Positions 16,200 to 25,123 of a stretch of 64,000 bases of DNA are shown here, one piece after another. Where the stretch lies: assembly GCA_964573205.1 (NCBI GenBank), contig CAZNIT010000047.1, positions 1 to 64,000 on the forward strand, given 5' to 3'. This DNA is from QNZT01 sp964573205 (GTDB taxonomy: Bacteria; Campylobacterota; Campylobacteria; Campylobacterales; QNZT01). Positions within the stretch are counted from its first letter, which is position 1, and every line of letters starts with the position of its first letter. The notes under the pieces are model-generated. The model was not told the DNA's origin and searched no databases. It saw nothing but the letters and a program-made list of their open reading frames with translations. Made by a program: the position numbers and the translations under genes.

Positions 16200-16730
16200 T
16201 TGAAAAAGAGAGTATTTTTATTTCTTACATTCATGGGAAGCAGCCTTTTTTGCTCCGATCTCTCCAGACTCGAGAGTTTCGAATCGGATTTCAAGCAGAT
16301 AATCACAAACGATCAAAATTCAAAAATCATATACAAAGGCAAACTCTATGCGAAAAAAGAGAAAAACCTCGCACTCTGGATATACACTTCACCGATAGAC
16401 AAGAAGATCTATTACAGCGAAGGTAAAGTGGTTATAATAGAACCGGAATTAGAGCAAGCCATCTTCGCAAAACTCGATAAAGTACCAAATATTCTGAGTC
16501 TTTTGAAAAAAGCCGAAAGAATCTCGAAAAATACCTACATTACCGCATTCAACAACACAAATTATAAAATCACTCTAAACGGCGATAAAATAGAGAAAAT
16601 AACATACAAAGACGAACTTCAAAACAAAGTTACGATTCTCTTTTCTCATCAAAAAAGTAACGAACCGATCAAAAACGACAAATTCGTCTATAAAATCCCC
16701 GGAGATTATGATATATTAAACCAAAAATAG
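16200..16730 (+). CDS. lolA: outer-membrane lipoprotein carrier protein LolA
   Basis: A 176-residue periplasmic chaperone that accepts lipoproteins from the Lol ABC transporter. The frame is open from 16131, but TTG at 16200, preceded by AAGGA (16191-16195), gives a clean signal peptide (KKRVFLFLTFMGSSLFC) followed by the mature protein. The mature part shows the LolA pattern FESDFKQII, a KGKLYAKK strand and a W-x-Y-x-SP segment. The upstream extension would destroy the signal peptide and is rejected. Divergent from secA and close to the permease gene. A bidirectional terminator overlaps its stop codon. Confidence 0.9.
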   Translation: MKKRVFLFLTFMGSSLFCSDLSRLESFESDFKQIITNDQNSKIIYKGKLYAKKEKNLALWIYTSPIDKKIYYSEGKVVIIEPELEQAIFAKLDKVPNILSLLKKAERISKNTYITAFNNTNYKITLNGDKIEKITYKDELQNKVTILFSHQKSNEPIKNDKFVYKIPGDYDILNQK

Positions 16731-16752
16731 ACGCTAACAAGCGTCTATTTTT
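16723..16752. terminator. bidirectional intrinsic terminator between lolA and the Tat endopeptidase gene
   Basis: A perfect 12-bp stem AAAAATAGACGC/GCGTCTATTTTT with a 6-nt loop lies between the convergent genes. A and T tracts flank the GC core on both sides, so it can act in both directions. It includes the lolA TAG stop (16728-16730). Confidence 0.9.
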
Positions 16753-16753
16753 A

Positions 16754-17338
16754 TTATCCTCTTCTCCAAGTTCTCACTTCACCGACATCGATATGGATAA
16801 ATCCTTTTTTGGGATAGTATCCGACTCCGCCTTTTTTGAGACTTACGGCGATATCTCTTAACTTTCTCAAAGGTACGTCGGCAACATATATGTCAACCGC
16901 CTTACCTTCCATATGAAGCGAGTTTTTAGCTACATTTCTTCCGCCAAGCTGTCTTCTTAGCCAAGCATTGGTTTGCGGACTTCTATAGCCCGAGACGATG
17001 TTGAACTTTTTATCGATCCCTACATGAAGATTTATCTCATACATTAGGTTGATAAGCTCTATATCGATTCTAGTCATCTCTCTGGCTCTAGTATCCATAA
17101 AAGCTTTGTTGATAGTAAAAAGACCGCTGATTTTGTAACTGTCTTTTTCGTAAAATTCCGCATAATAATCTTTTGACTGGTGAATGGCGCGAAGTTTGAG
17201 TATCTTCTCTTCCTCGCTGTCAGCAAAAAGTTGTTGTTGTGAAACGATGGCAGTAGTAGCTAGAACCGCCGATTTTTTTAAAAAATTTCTTCTTGAAACT
17301 TCCATACCTTTAGCATTGCTAATTATATCAGTATCCAA
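16754..17338 (-). CDS. Tat-exported murein endopeptidase, DUF882/YcbK (MepK-like) family
   Basis: A 194-residue zinc peptidase of the M15-like DUF882 family, which cuts peptidoglycan cross-links. The N-terminus has a twin-arginine signal (SRRNFLKKSAVLATTAIV). The zinc site is visible as SLHMEGKAVDI (SxHxxGxAxD) and FIHIDVG, with SGYRSPQTN before it. The start is TTG at 17338, supported by TAGGAG 5 nt upstream; the internal ATG at 17305 has no usable ribosome site. A small GC-rich hairpin (17355-17370) sits just before that ribosome site. The L,D-transpeptidase gene lies 130 nt upstream, so a maker and a cutter of cross-links sit side by side. Confidence 0.9.
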   Translation of the reverse strand: MDTDIISNAKGMEVSRRNFLKKSAVLATTAIVSQQQLFADSEEEKILKLRAIHQSKDYYAEFYEKDSYKISGLFTINKAFMDTRAREMTRIDIELINLMYEINLHVGIDKKFNIVSGYRSPQTNAWLRRQLGGRNVAKNSLHMEGKAVDIYVADVPLRKLRDIAVSLKKGGVGYYPKKGFIHIDVGEVRTWRRG

Positions 17339-17354
17339 AAATACTCCTATTTTT

Positions 17355-17370
17355 GCCCGAAATCTCGGGC
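17355..17370 (-). promoter_or_regulatory. short GC-rich hairpin just upstream of the Tat endopeptidase ribosome site
   Basis: GCCCGA and TCGGGC form a 6-bp stem with a 4-nt loop. On the minus strand it is followed by AAAAATAGGAG, the ribosome site of the downstream gene, not a U-run. It could be a weak terminator for the upstream L,D-transpeptidase gene or a translation-control hairpin. Confidence 0.4.
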
Positions 17371-17468
17371 TGATTTATAAAACGAAATGCAATTTTAACA
17401 GAAAAAAGTAAACAGATCAAGGAAAAAGTTAACTAAATTAATAAATTCAGCTCAAAATCAACTAAATT

Positions 17469-19166
17469 TCAACGCATAGAGCTTGCCGCCACTTTGTCGT
17501 AACCGTAAACATCACTTCTGAAATTTACTCCGTTTTCATCTACCCAAGCGGTATAATAACGAATATAAACGGGAACTCTCTCTTTCATCTGCAAAGAGCT
17601 GTTCTCACCTTTATCCAACATAGATTTGACGCTCTTATAAGGTTTTTGAAGAAAATTTTCAGATATGAATTCAAGCATTTTTTGCGGACGATGTAGCCTT
17701 ATACATCCATGACTATAAGCTCTTACCGTTTTTTTAAATAATTTTTTTTCATTCGTATCATGCATATATACGGCATATTTGTTCGGAAACATAAACTTCA
17801 CGCGTCCAAGAGGATTGCCGGCACCGGGATCTCTTACTATGTTAAAAGGCAGATCACTATCTTCATCGTACTGATACCAATCTATATCGAACGGGTCGAT
17901 CTCCTTTCTATCTTTCGACCAACCGTCATACGCCTTGAAATTTCTCTCGCTTAGATAGTCGGGATCTTCTTGTAGTCTGGAAAGCATCTCCTTTTTGACG
18001 ATCGACTGAGGAACGCTCCAAGTCGGATTTAGAACGACATATGACATATAAGCCTTGAAAATGGGCGTCGGATTCTTTTTGCTACCTACAACGACTCTCA
18101 TTTGAAATAATTTCTGTTCACCGTCCATAAAGTACATCATAAACGAGGGAATATTTACGAACACATAAGGATAATCCATCCTATCTTTTTCCCATCTGGC
18201 TCTTTCAAGATTCAATTTAATGTTCGCCGCTCTTCTTGAAGCCGGTACGTTCAAAGCAATACGCGTATTTCTATCGAATCTACCGGTAGCTCTAAATCCC
18301 ATTCGCTTTTGAAATTTTTTCAAAGCCTCTTTCAATTGAGCGTCAAATACCAGATATTCGTCGTCATAATAATCAAGATCGTCACTTTGAAAAAGTCTTT
18401 TTGCCAAAAGTCTTACCGCATTTCCCCTACTTCCTAGTTTCATACTAACAGCGGGTACCTTAACGAATCCGCCGTCGCTTACTATATTTTTATATTTATG
18501 ATACGCTTCAAGCAGAGATTCGTAAATATGGTTACTTACCACTAGATCGTATAAACTTTGCTCAATTTGCATATTGCGTTTAACTTTCTTGAGCAAAGAG
18601 GCGGCGTCGAAAGATCCCAACGAGATATCCCAACTATATTTTACCTCTCTTTTCTCGCCGATCTCTTTTAATTTTTTTTTGAATTTTTTATAATCTATCA
18701 AACCTTCATGAAGATCTCTCGAGAGAGTAAAAAAAGCGTCGCTTAAAAGTATATCCAAAGCTATGGCGGCTAGATTTCGTTCTTTGTCGCTTTGATATGA
18801 ATTGCTTTGAAACTCTTCATATAGAGACTTTATCTCTTCGTAATGATATCTTGACCTGTCAAGTCCTTCATCCTCCGATTTTTTGATAGCTTGAAGCATT
18901 TCGACTATGGAAAGCTCCGGTTCGTTAAAGCCGTTGAACCAAAACGTTCTATACTCTCTTTTCTCATAAAACTTCAAGATCTCTTTTTCACTTTTAAGAT
19001 CCTGGGTACTGTAACTGCCGTATGTCTGCTGCAATAAAAGCCCGAGCATATAACTCTGTTTGGCCGCTACGGAGTTACCGATATTACCAAGAGAGTTTAC
19101 CCAGTCGGCTCTAATTGGAGATATCGATAAAAACAATAAACTCAAAAAGGTAATAATTTTGATCAT
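17469..19166 (-). CDS. L,D-transpeptidase, YcbB/LdtD-like
   Basis: A 565-residue exported enzyme that forms 3-3 peptidoglycan cross-links or related linkages. The signal peptide covers about residues 1-20. Then comes a helical N-terminal region with YREYRTFWF-like elements, a peptidoglycan-binding domain near 245-310 (LGSRGNAVRLLAKRL, then LKKFQKRMGFRATGRFDRNT), and the YkuD catalytic domain from about 335, with the nucleophile in SHGCIRLHRP. YLVLNPTWSVPQSIVKKE is typical of the YcbB class. Gene order places it beside the Tat endopeptidase. It is not part of a visible operon and its 5' neighbour is the ppx/gppA gene 49 nt upstream. Confidence 0.93.
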   Translation of the reverse strand: MIKIITFLSLLFLSISPIRADWVNSLGNIGNSVAAKQSYMLGLLLQQTYGSYSTQDLKSEKEILKFYEKREYRTFWFNGFNEPELSIVEMLQAIKKSEDEGLDRSRYHYEEIKSLYEEFQSNSYQSDKERNLAAIALDILLSDAFFTLSRDLHEGLIDYKKFKKKLKEIGEKREVKYSWDISLGSFDAASLLKKVKRNMQIEQSLYDLVVSNHIYESLLEAYHKYKNIVSDGGFVKVPAVSMKLGSRGNAVRLLAKRLFQSDDLDYYDDEYLVFDAQLKEALKKFQKRMGFRATGRFDRNTRIALNVPASRRAANIKLNLERARWEKDRMDYPYVFVNIPSFMMYFMDGEQKLFQMRVVVGSKKNPTPIFKAYMSYVVLNPTWSVPQSIVKKEMLSRLQEDPDYLSERNFKAYDGWSKDRKEIDPFDIDWYQYDEDSDLPFNIVRDPGAGNPLGRVKFMFPNKYAVYMHDTNEKKLFKKTVRAYSHGCIRLHRPQKMLEFISENFLQKPYKSVKSMLDKGENSSLQMKERVPVYIRYYTAWVDENGVNFRSDVYGYDKVAASSMR

Positions 19167-19215
19167 GAAGATTCTGTCTAATCCTAAATTTTATATACTA
19201 AATGTAATATTCTAG

Positions 19216-20124
19216 TTAATTTGTATTAAAGTTTTGCTTATTACAGTTAACAATCGCCGCACCCTCTCTCAAGCCGTCGTCTATTACCGTCAATTTTTCG
19301 TACCCGAAAAGATAAACTATCTCGTACAACAGTTTCACACCTGCTACTATCAACTCTTCTCTTCCGACTCCAACCCATCTGATTCTCTCTTCTTTATCCA
19401 TAGAAATCAACTTTCGCAAAGCATCTTTCATATCTTTACGACTTAACACGAATCCGTTTACTTTTCGATAATCGTAATGCTCATAATCGATCCCGCTCAA
19501 AAAAGACGCTATCGTCGTCGGCGTTCCGGACGAGCCTATAAAAATATCCGGTTTTTTCTTTACGCTCTTTGCAAACGATGCCAATTTCGCACACTCTCTT
19601 TTTATCCCTTTCTCAAGTTCTCGTAAACCGTACTTTTCGACGACTGTAACTATTCCGATATCGAAACTTTCGCAAATGACTTCGTCTTCGTATTTAACGA
19701 CAACTTCACATGAGCCTCCGCCAAGATCCAAAAGAATATAGCTCTTAGTATCCTGTTTCAGTTTTTTAAGTCTGTTTTCCACCGCTACTCTTGTATATTC
19801 GGCCTCCTTTTTCGAATCGATAATCTCAAAAAAAATCCCGGTTTTTGCGTAAATGGTCTCTATCACGAATGCGGCGTTTTTCGCCATTCTCAAAGCTGCG
19901 GTGGCGACGGCTTTGTAATTTGCGTTCTCGCAATCATCGAAATTTTTTTTCGCTTCCAAAATAGCTTCGATAACTCGATCTAGCGTCTTTTGCGATATCT
20001 CCCCTGCTGCTTCTATCCCTTGCGCCGTTTTGACGATCTTTTCGAACTCTTTTACTCTCTCTTTCGTTTTGCAATCAATCTTCACCACTCTTAAAGTGTT
20101 TGAACCCAAATCACACCCTAGCAT
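19216..20124 (-). CDS. Ppx/GppA phosphatase-family protein
   Basis: A 302-residue member of the exopolyphosphatase/guanosine pentaphosphate phosphatase family (ASKHA fold). It has phosphate-1 (GCDLGSNTLR) and phosphate-2 (LLDLGGGSCEVVV) loops and the helical YDYRKVNGFVLS region. It is the short form without the C-terminal HD domain. It may hydrolyse polyphosphate or (p)ppGpp; a PPK2 kinase is also encoded in the window. The ATG at 20124, preceded by AAAAGG, is chosen over a TTG at 20151 because it starts right at the family sequence. It diverges from pdxJ, with 50 bp between starts. Confidence 0.87.
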   Translation of the reverse strand: MLGCDLGSNTLRVVKIDCKTKERVKEFEKIVKTAQGIEAAGEISQKTLDRVIEAILEAKKNFDDCENANYKAVATAALRMAKNAAFVIETIYAKTGIFFEIIDSKKEAEYTRVAVENRLKKLKQDTKSYILLDLGGGSCEVVVKYEDEVICESFDIGIVTVVEKYGLRELEKGIKRECAKLASFAKSVKKKPDIFIGSSGTPTTIASFLSGIDYEHYDYRKVNGFVLSRKDMKDALRKLISMDKEERIRWVGVGREELIVAGVKLLYEIVYLFGYEKLTVIDDGLREGAAIVNCNKQNFNTN

Positions 20125-20138
20125 TATCAACCTTTTGT

Positions 20139-20157
20139 TATAATCGGGCAATAATAC
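20139..20157. promoter_or_regulatory. compact divergent promoter region for ppx/gppA and pdxJ
   Basis: A perfect TATAAT (20139-20144) is placed correctly for rightward transcription of pdxJ. GTATTAT on the minus strand (20151-20157) could serve the leftward gene. Both genes then use near-identical leaders (AAAAGGTTGATA and AAAAGGTTAGAA before ATG). Confidence 0.55.
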
Positions 20158-20174
20158 AATACAAAAGGTTAGAA

Positions 20175-20957
20175 ATGTTACTCGGAGTCAATATAGACCA
20201 TATCGCCGTTTTAAGAGAAGCCAGAAAAATCAACGATCCCGATCCTCTTGAGGCACTCTTCATAGCCGCTAGAGCCGGTGCCGACCAAATCACCATACAC
20301 CTAAGAGAGGATCGTCGCCATATTCATGACGAAGACGTCAAAAGAATCATTCAAAACTCTCCGCTTCCCGTCAATCTGGAATGCTCCGTAGATCCCGACA
20401 TCGTGGAAACGGTAGCTAAGCTCAGACCGCACCGAGCCACCTTCGTACCGGAAAAGAGAGAAGAGATCACTACCGAGGGAGGATTGCAGATGAATGAACC
20501 GAACTTCTCCAACCTCGACAAAGCGGTTCACTATCTAAAAGCCAAAGAGATAGAGACCTCTTTGTTTATAGATCCGACAGACGAAGCGGTAAGAGGAGCT
20601 AAAACCATAGGCGTAGAATGGGTTGAGTTTCATACCGGCACTTACGCGAATATTTACGCGATGCTCTTTACGAACCTCTCAAAAACCAATCACAACATAA
20701 AAGAGTTGGATTTAGAGAGAAGCAAACTGAAAAAACTTCTAAAACAATCGCTTCAAAAGTTACGAAACGCTTGTGAATATGCAGATGAATTCGGATTAAA
20801 CATCGCGGCGGGACACGGGCTGAACTTTCAAAATGTCGTCGCTATTACGAAAATAGAAGGGATTAAAGAGTTGAATATCGGCCAAAGCATCATTGCCAGA
20901 AGCATCTATACCGGTCTTGAAAACTCCATAAAAGAGATGGTGGCTCTTATAAAATGA
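20175..20957 (+). CDS. pdxJ: pyridoxine 5'-phosphate synthase
   Basis: A 260-residue TIM-barrel enzyme condensing 1-deoxyxylulose 5-phosphate with 3-amino-2-oxopropyl phosphate to pyridoxine 5'-phosphate. The family opening LLGVNIDHIAVLREAR and the active-site segments IHLREDRRHI and FVPEKREEITTEGG are all present, as is the GHGLNFQN phosphate-binding loop. The open frame extends to 20100, but the ATG at 20175 with AAAAGG upstream begins the conserved sequence. pdxA overlaps its 3' end by 4 nt, coupling two consecutive steps of the vitamin B6 pathway. Confidence 0.97.
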   Translation: MLLGVNIDHIAVLREARKINDPDPLEALFIAARAGADQITIHLREDRRHIHDEDVKRIIQNSPLPVNLECSVDPDIVETVAKLRPHRATFVPEKREEITTEGGLQMNEPNFSNLDKAVHYLKAKEIETSLFIDPTDEAVRGAKTIGVEWVEFHTGTYANIYAMLFTNLSKTNHNIKELDLERSKLKKLLKQSLQKLRNACEYADEFGLNIAAGHGLNFQNVVAITKIEGIKELNIGQSIIARSIYTGLENSIKEMVALIK

Positions 20958-21886
20958 AAATCGCCGTAAGCATCGGAGATCTAAACGGAGCGGGCATTGA
21001 AATTGCTCTTAGATCGCATAAGATCGTAAGCGAATTTTGCAACCCGATATATATGGTAAGCAATCGCATGTTGAAAGAGGCTTGCGAATTGTTAAGATTT
21101 CAAATACCGACCGATTTTGAAAATGTAGAAATAGGCGATGATTTCAAAATCACGCCCTCTCGCGTTACGGCCGAAAGCGGAAAATATTCATACGAATCAT
21201 TTATAAAAGCTCTAACTTTTGCGAAAGAAAAAAAAGCGGACGGAATCTGCACGCTTCCCGTCAACAAAGAGGCTTGGGCGAAAGCGGGTATAAAATATAA
21301 AGGGCATACGGACGCACTAAAAGATATATTTAAAAAAGAGGCGATCATGATGATCGGTTGCGATAAACTTTTTACGGCTTTATATACTCACCACATACCG
21401 TTAAAAGAGGTTCCCTCAAAGATAGAAGCGAAAAAATTGAGCGAATTTATGTTAAATCTCTATAAAGAGATAAAAGAGGAGAAAATAGGGGTTTTGGGAC
21501 TGAATCCCCATGCCGGTGACGGAGGAATTTTGGGCGTCGAAGAGAATACGATAAAAAAAGCGATCGAATATGTAAATTCCAAACTGCTTGAAGAGGTGTT
21601 CGTAGGTCCACTTGTTCCTGATACGGCTTTTACTCCTCATATGAGGGAGAATATAAAGTATTTTGTATGTATGTATCATGATCAAGCACTTATTGCGGTA
21701 AAAAGCCTCTATTTCGAAGAGAGTATTAACGTAAGCCTAAATCTTCCGATAATCAGAACAAGCGTCGATCATGGCACGGCATACGATAAAGCATATAAAA
21801 ATAAACCTCTATCGAACGTTAGCTACATAAATGCCCTAAAAGAAGCCGTACGACTTGTCAATAAAAGAAAAGAATTTAAAATATAA
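20954..21886 (+). CDS. pdxA: 4-hydroxythreonine-4-phosphate dehydrogenase
   Basis: A 310-residue metal- and NAD-dependent dehydrogenase that makes 3-amino-2-oxopropyl phosphate, the substrate of PdxJ. Metal-ligand histidines are visible in YKGHTDAL, YTHHIPL and MYHDQAL, with the GLNPHAGDGG loop between them. Length is normal for the family. Coupled to pdxJ by an ATGA overlap. The next gene starts 71 nt downstream behind its own TATAAT (21917-21922). Confidence 0.96.
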   Translation: MKIAVSIGDLNGAGIEIALRSHKIVSEFCNPIYMVSNRMLKEACELLRFQIPTDFENVEIGDDFKITPSRVTAESGKYSYESFIKALTFAKEKKADGICTLPVNKEAWAKAGIKYKGHTDALKDIFKKEAIMMIGCDKLFTALYTHHIPLKEVPSKIEAKKLSEFMLNLYKEIKEEKIGVLGLNPHAGDGGILGVEENTIKKAIEYVNSKLLEEVFVGPLVPDTAFTPHMRENIKYFVCMYHDQALIAVKSLYFEESINVSLNLPIIRTSVDHGTAYDKAYKNKPLSNVSYINALKEAVRLVNKRKEFKI

Positions 21887-21957
21887 ACTTTTTTTTTAAT
21901 CAACGGTAAATAATTTTTATAATAACATTTAAGAATTTCATTATTGAAGGATAAATT

Positions 21958-22632
21958 ATGGGACTGCCCGCTTTTGACCTGCCGATACCTCCTCTTGGAG
22001 TGGAGATTCCGCTTTTGATGCATCCCCCGCTAACGCATTTTGCCGTTGTTCTGCCTATTTTTATACTACTGCTTGAACTTATAAATATAATTGTCAAAAG
22101 AAGAGGACTCACGGCTACGGCTTTTATCTTCTTCACACTTTTGATAGTTGTATATGTAGCGGCTTTTATTACCGGAAAAACTGACGCAAAAGAGGCTTTT
22201 GACATGCTGACGCAAAACGGACAAGATACTCTAAAAGAGCATAAACTAATAGGAATATATTTGATGCTCTCGACCGTGGTACTCGTGTTTGCCAAACTTT
22301 TTTCAATGGCGATCAAAAAATGGTGGATGAAACTTATATATCTTCTGATACTGACGGGTTTTGTCGCGGCCGTCCTCTATCAGGGAAAAGAGGGAGGAGA
22401 GTTGGTTTATAAACATGGAGCGAACGTCCAAAGAGTACAAGTTCTGGATGACAAAGTATTCGATCTTGAAGATCAGATAGACGACTTGAAAAACCAAGAG
22501 AGTACGAAAGAGTCAAATAGTACCCTTACTTCAAAAGAGGATCAAAACGAAACATCTCCCGATCTAAACGATACGAGTTCAGCCGATAAAATGCTAAACA
22601 AGCTGATAAATTCGGCAAAAAATAAAGAGTAA
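21958..22632 (+). CDS. DUF2231 inner-membrane protein with acidic C-terminal tail
   Basis: A 224-residue protein with about four transmembrane helices between residues 20 and 145. It has DUF2231 hallmarks: HPPLTHFAVVLPIF at the start of helix 1 and GGELVYKHGANV after the last helix. The C-terminal 75 residues are polar, acidic and low-complexity with a predicted coiled coil (DKVFDLEDQIDDL). Function of DUF2231 is not established; the conserved histidines near the membrane have led to suggestions of metal or heme binding. GAAGGA precedes the ATG. It appears to be a single transcription unit, bounded downstream by the hairpin at 22651-22687. Confidence 0.8.
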   Translation: MGLPAFDLPIPPLGVEIPLLMHPPLTHFAVVLPIFILLLELINIIVKRRGLTATAFIFFTLLIVVYVAAFITGKTDAKEAFDMLTQNGQDTLKEHKLIGIYLMLSTVVLVFAKLFSMAIKKWWMKLIYLLILTGFVAAVLYQGKEGGELVYKHGANVQRVQVLDDKVFDLEDQIDDLKNQESTKESNSTLTSKEDQNETSPDLNDTSSADKMLNKLINSAKNKE

Positions 22633-22650
22633 CCCCTATTTTTCCCTCAA

Positions 22651-22687
22651 GAGATACGATGTAAATCATACCGATACTTCGTATCTC
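22651..22687 (+). terminator. hairpin downstream of the DUF2231 gene
   Basis: GAGATACGA and TCGTATCTC form a 9-bp stem around a 19-nt internal sequence, followed by CCCCTTCTTTG. There is no clean U-run, so termination is plausible but not certain. Confidence 0.45.
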
Positions 22688-22791
22688 CCCTTCTTTGTGT
22701 AAACTTATCATAATTGAAATTGATAAAAAATATTGCAAAAAAACATACAGTTGCCGATATAGATACTAAGAAATGATTTATCTGTATATAT

Positions 22792-22824
22792 TTTGATTTC
22801 AATATATATTAAATACAAATCAAA
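22792..22824. promoter_or_regulatory. inverted repeat in the promoter region of the TonB-receptor operon
   Basis: TTTGATTT (22792-22799) and AAATCAAA (22817-22824) are exact inverted repeats 17 nt apart, with an AT-rich -10-like core (TATATATTAAAT) between them. The position directly before the receptor gene fits an operator, though AT-rich DNA gives such repeats by chance. It does not resemble a full Fur box. Confidence 0.35.
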
Positions 22825-22841
22825 CTCAACAAGGGAACGAA

Positions 22842-24701
22842 ATGAGGAAAATTACAAAAATCTTCCTTTTGGCATCTATGCCCATCATGTGTTATGCTCA
22901 GCAGGACATGAATAAACTATTAAGCCTATATAAATCACAAGCGGAACTCTCCAGCATCACCAAAAGTGAATCAGCCGGTTTTGTCGATATATATACCAGA
23001 GAAGATATAGAGAAGATGCAAGCGCATACACTATCGGACATATTGAAACTGTTTACTATTCCAAACGTCTCACGAACGGCTACGAATATAACCTTTTATA
23101 CAAAACCTTCAAACAAAAGCATGCCTCAATACAGCATACGCCTATATATAAACGATCATGATTTTTCTACAAGTTCTTACGGAAGTGATGCCGTTTTATG
23201 GAGCGGTATGACTCTTGACAATATAGACCACATAGTTGTATATAAAAGTACTTCTTCCGTCGAGTTCGGGAACGAACCCTCCACGGTCGTTATAAAACTA
23301 TATACCAAAAAAGCGGAAAAAGAGGAAGGCGGGAAGATAAAACTCTCGGCGGATCAAAAAGGAAGCTATCGTGCAAGCAGCTACTTCGCACACACTACGA
23401 TGAATAATTTTTCGTACTTTTTTTATGTTAATAAAAACGATATAAACGCAAAAAAATATTATAACGAAGGATACGAACTAAATAGCGATACGGATAGTAA
23501 AAATCTTTATGCCAACTTCTTTTATAACAACTGGAGATTTGAAGTCGGACACTACAGCCAAAATTCGGGAAGTTTTCTCGGACTTGGCGAAAAGGCCAAA
23601 CCTTATGGAAACGGACTCTATGCAAAACATAACTTTTGGCATATAACGAAAAAACTTGATAACGACATAAAACTTCAACTCTCGTACGATTGTACGACAT
23701 ACAACCTTCAAAATAGAGACGACAGCGGAATTTACGCCGGCTCGGCAGGTTCGGTGTCAAACTACGATCTCGCATATGACGATACGGTAGCCTCGGCGAT
23801 AGCGGAGAAGATTTTTAAGACGAAAAAAAATAAACTTTTATTGGGTGCTTTCGTCAAAATCAAAGATTCAAAAACTAACGGAGCATTTGACTCGACTAAG
23901 ACAAGTTATAAAAACAGGCTCAATCTCTATTCGTTATATGCAGAAAACAGTTACAGCTTCAACTATACGACTATGTTCGTAGCGTCTCTTAAAGGCGACT
24001 TTTATCGATACGACAAAGTAGTAAAATCTCAAGACGAATATATAGCTAGAGTTGGAATTATCAAGAATATCGATAAATTTCAACTTAAAGCGTTTTATAC
24101 CAAAACATATTATACCGTCCCTATGACTTATCTATATAGTACGAACGATACGCCCTATATAACAAATCCCGATCTAAACTATACGAAGCCGACACTCGTC
24201 ACTCTGGGGGTTCGATATAAAAACGACAAGCATGAAATCGACGCTAGAGCGGCATTTATAAGTGTTACCGACAAACTTATATATAAAAGCGAAGGTTTTA
24301 AAAGTATGTCGAAAAGTTATGATCAATACGAAGTGAAATATACATACAAAATAGATCATGCAAACAAAATTAGTTTTGATCTATATACGGGTAAAAATTC
24401 ACTAGGTCTTGAATTCAGCCCGAAAAACGGCGGTGATATAGTCGCCTTTAACAGATTCGGAAAATTCGACCTTTTCAATCAATTAAGCTATAAAAGAGCG
24501 TACAGCGCTTTTGGAGTGGATGTCAAAAGTTCATACGACTACAACTTCGCACTCAAATATCATGTAAATCCCGATTTTGCCGTCGGCATCAAGGGAGAAA
24601 ATATCTTTAACAGAGGTTTTGAGCAAGCCTATAAAAGTTTAGGCGATTCTATACCGGTTTATGATAGAAAATTTTGGGTGAATATGGAGTATCTGTTTTG
24701 A
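22842..24701 (+). CDS. TonB-dependent outer-membrane receptor
   Basis: A 619-residue receptor with a signal peptide (about 1-19, ending CYAQQ), a plug domain (about 45-150: VDIYTREDIEKM, LSDILKLF, DNIDHIVVYKS) and a beta-barrel of alternating aromatic/polar strands closing with FWVNMEYLF, a typical outer-membrane C-terminus ending in Phe. The plug is short and TonB-box sequence is not obvious. Substrate cannot be read; nothing marks it as siderophore-specific. It is first in a three-gene operon whose genes overlap by TTGA: receptor, small periplasmic protein, GGDEF-EAL protein. This order suggests signalling as well as, or instead of, uptake. Confidence 0.88.
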   Translation: MRKITKIFLLASMPIMCYAQQDMNKLLSLYKSQAELSSITKSESAGFVDIYTREDIEKMQAHTLSDILKLFTIPNVSRTATNITFYTKPSNKSMPQYSIRLYINDHDFSTSSYGSDAVLWSGMTLDNIDHIVVYKSTSSVEFGNEPSTVVIKLYTKKAEKEEGGKIKLSADQKGSYRASSYFAHTTMNNFSYFFYVNKNDINAKKYYNEGYELNSDTDSKNLYANFFYNNWRFEVGHYSQNSGSFLGLGEKAKPYGNGLYAKHNFWHITKKLDNDIKLQLSYDCTTYNLQNRDDSGIYAGSAGSVSNYDLAYDDTVASAIAEKIFKTKKNKLLLGAFVKIKDSKTNGAFDSTKTSYKNRLNLYSLYAENSYSFNYTTMFVASLKGDFYRYDKVVKSQDEYIARVGIIKNIDKFQLKAFYTKTYYTVPMTYLYSTNDTPYITNPDLNYTKPTLVTLGVRYKNDKHEIDARAAFISVTDKLIYKSEGFKSMSKSYDQYEVKYTYKIDHANKISFDLYTGKNSLGLEFSPKNGGDIVAFNRFGKFDLFNQLSYKRAYSAFGVDVKSSYDYNFALKYHVNPDFAVGIKGENIFNRGFEQAYKSLGDSIPVYDRKFWVNMEYLF

Positions 24702-25123
24702 AAAAGATTATATTTTTATTACTGGCATTGACGATAATGTCATGGTCATCGGCATTACAGACTCAAAGAGAAATTTACAAGACTATTTTAGGTGCGATAT
24801 TTCCAAATAAGCACACCATCTATATTTGGCTTGACGATCCGAATAAAAGAGATATATTTTCAGATATAAAAAATATAAAGATAGTCACAAATAGAGAAAA
24901 TGCGGATATTTTGATCGTATATCACACTTTCGATATAAATGCGACGGATAAAAAGATTTTTGCCGACGGATATCTGGTGTTTAAACACTATAAAGAGAAG
25001 ATCATAGGAGGCTTTTATTGGCAAAAAGGAAGACCTAATCTTGTCTTTATACGAAAAAATCTTGAAGATTTCAACATATCGCTACCTAAAAATCTCAAAG
25101 AGTTTATAGAGGATAACTTTTGA
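24698..25123 (+). CDS. small periplasmic protein, YfiR-like in position and outline
   Basis: A 141-residue protein with a clear signal peptide (KKIIFLLLALTIMSW) and a mature alpha/beta domain of about 115 residues (TIYIWLDD, ADILIVYH, GGFYWQKGRPNLVFIRKNLE). The open frame reaches 24674, but TTG at 24698 overlaps the receptor stop (TTGA) and starts the signal peptide. YfiR proteins are periplasmic and control membrane diguanylate cyclases; the size, alternating strands and the ending INL/IRKNLE-PKNL pattern recall that family, and the next gene is such a cyclase. The YfiR link is inference from context and outline, not a firm domain call. Confidence 0.7.
   Translation: MKKIIFLLLALTIMSWSSALQTQREIYKTILGAIFPNKHTIYIWLDDPNKRDIFSDIKNIKIVTNRENADILIVYHTFDINATDKKIFADGYLVFKHYKEKIIGGFYWQKGRPNLVFIRKNLEDFNISLPKNLKEFIEDNF

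Noticed and set aside
22651..22687. The hairpin after the DUF2231 gene considered as a regulatory RNA.
   Set aside because: It is a simple stem without conserved loop features and fits better as a weak terminator.
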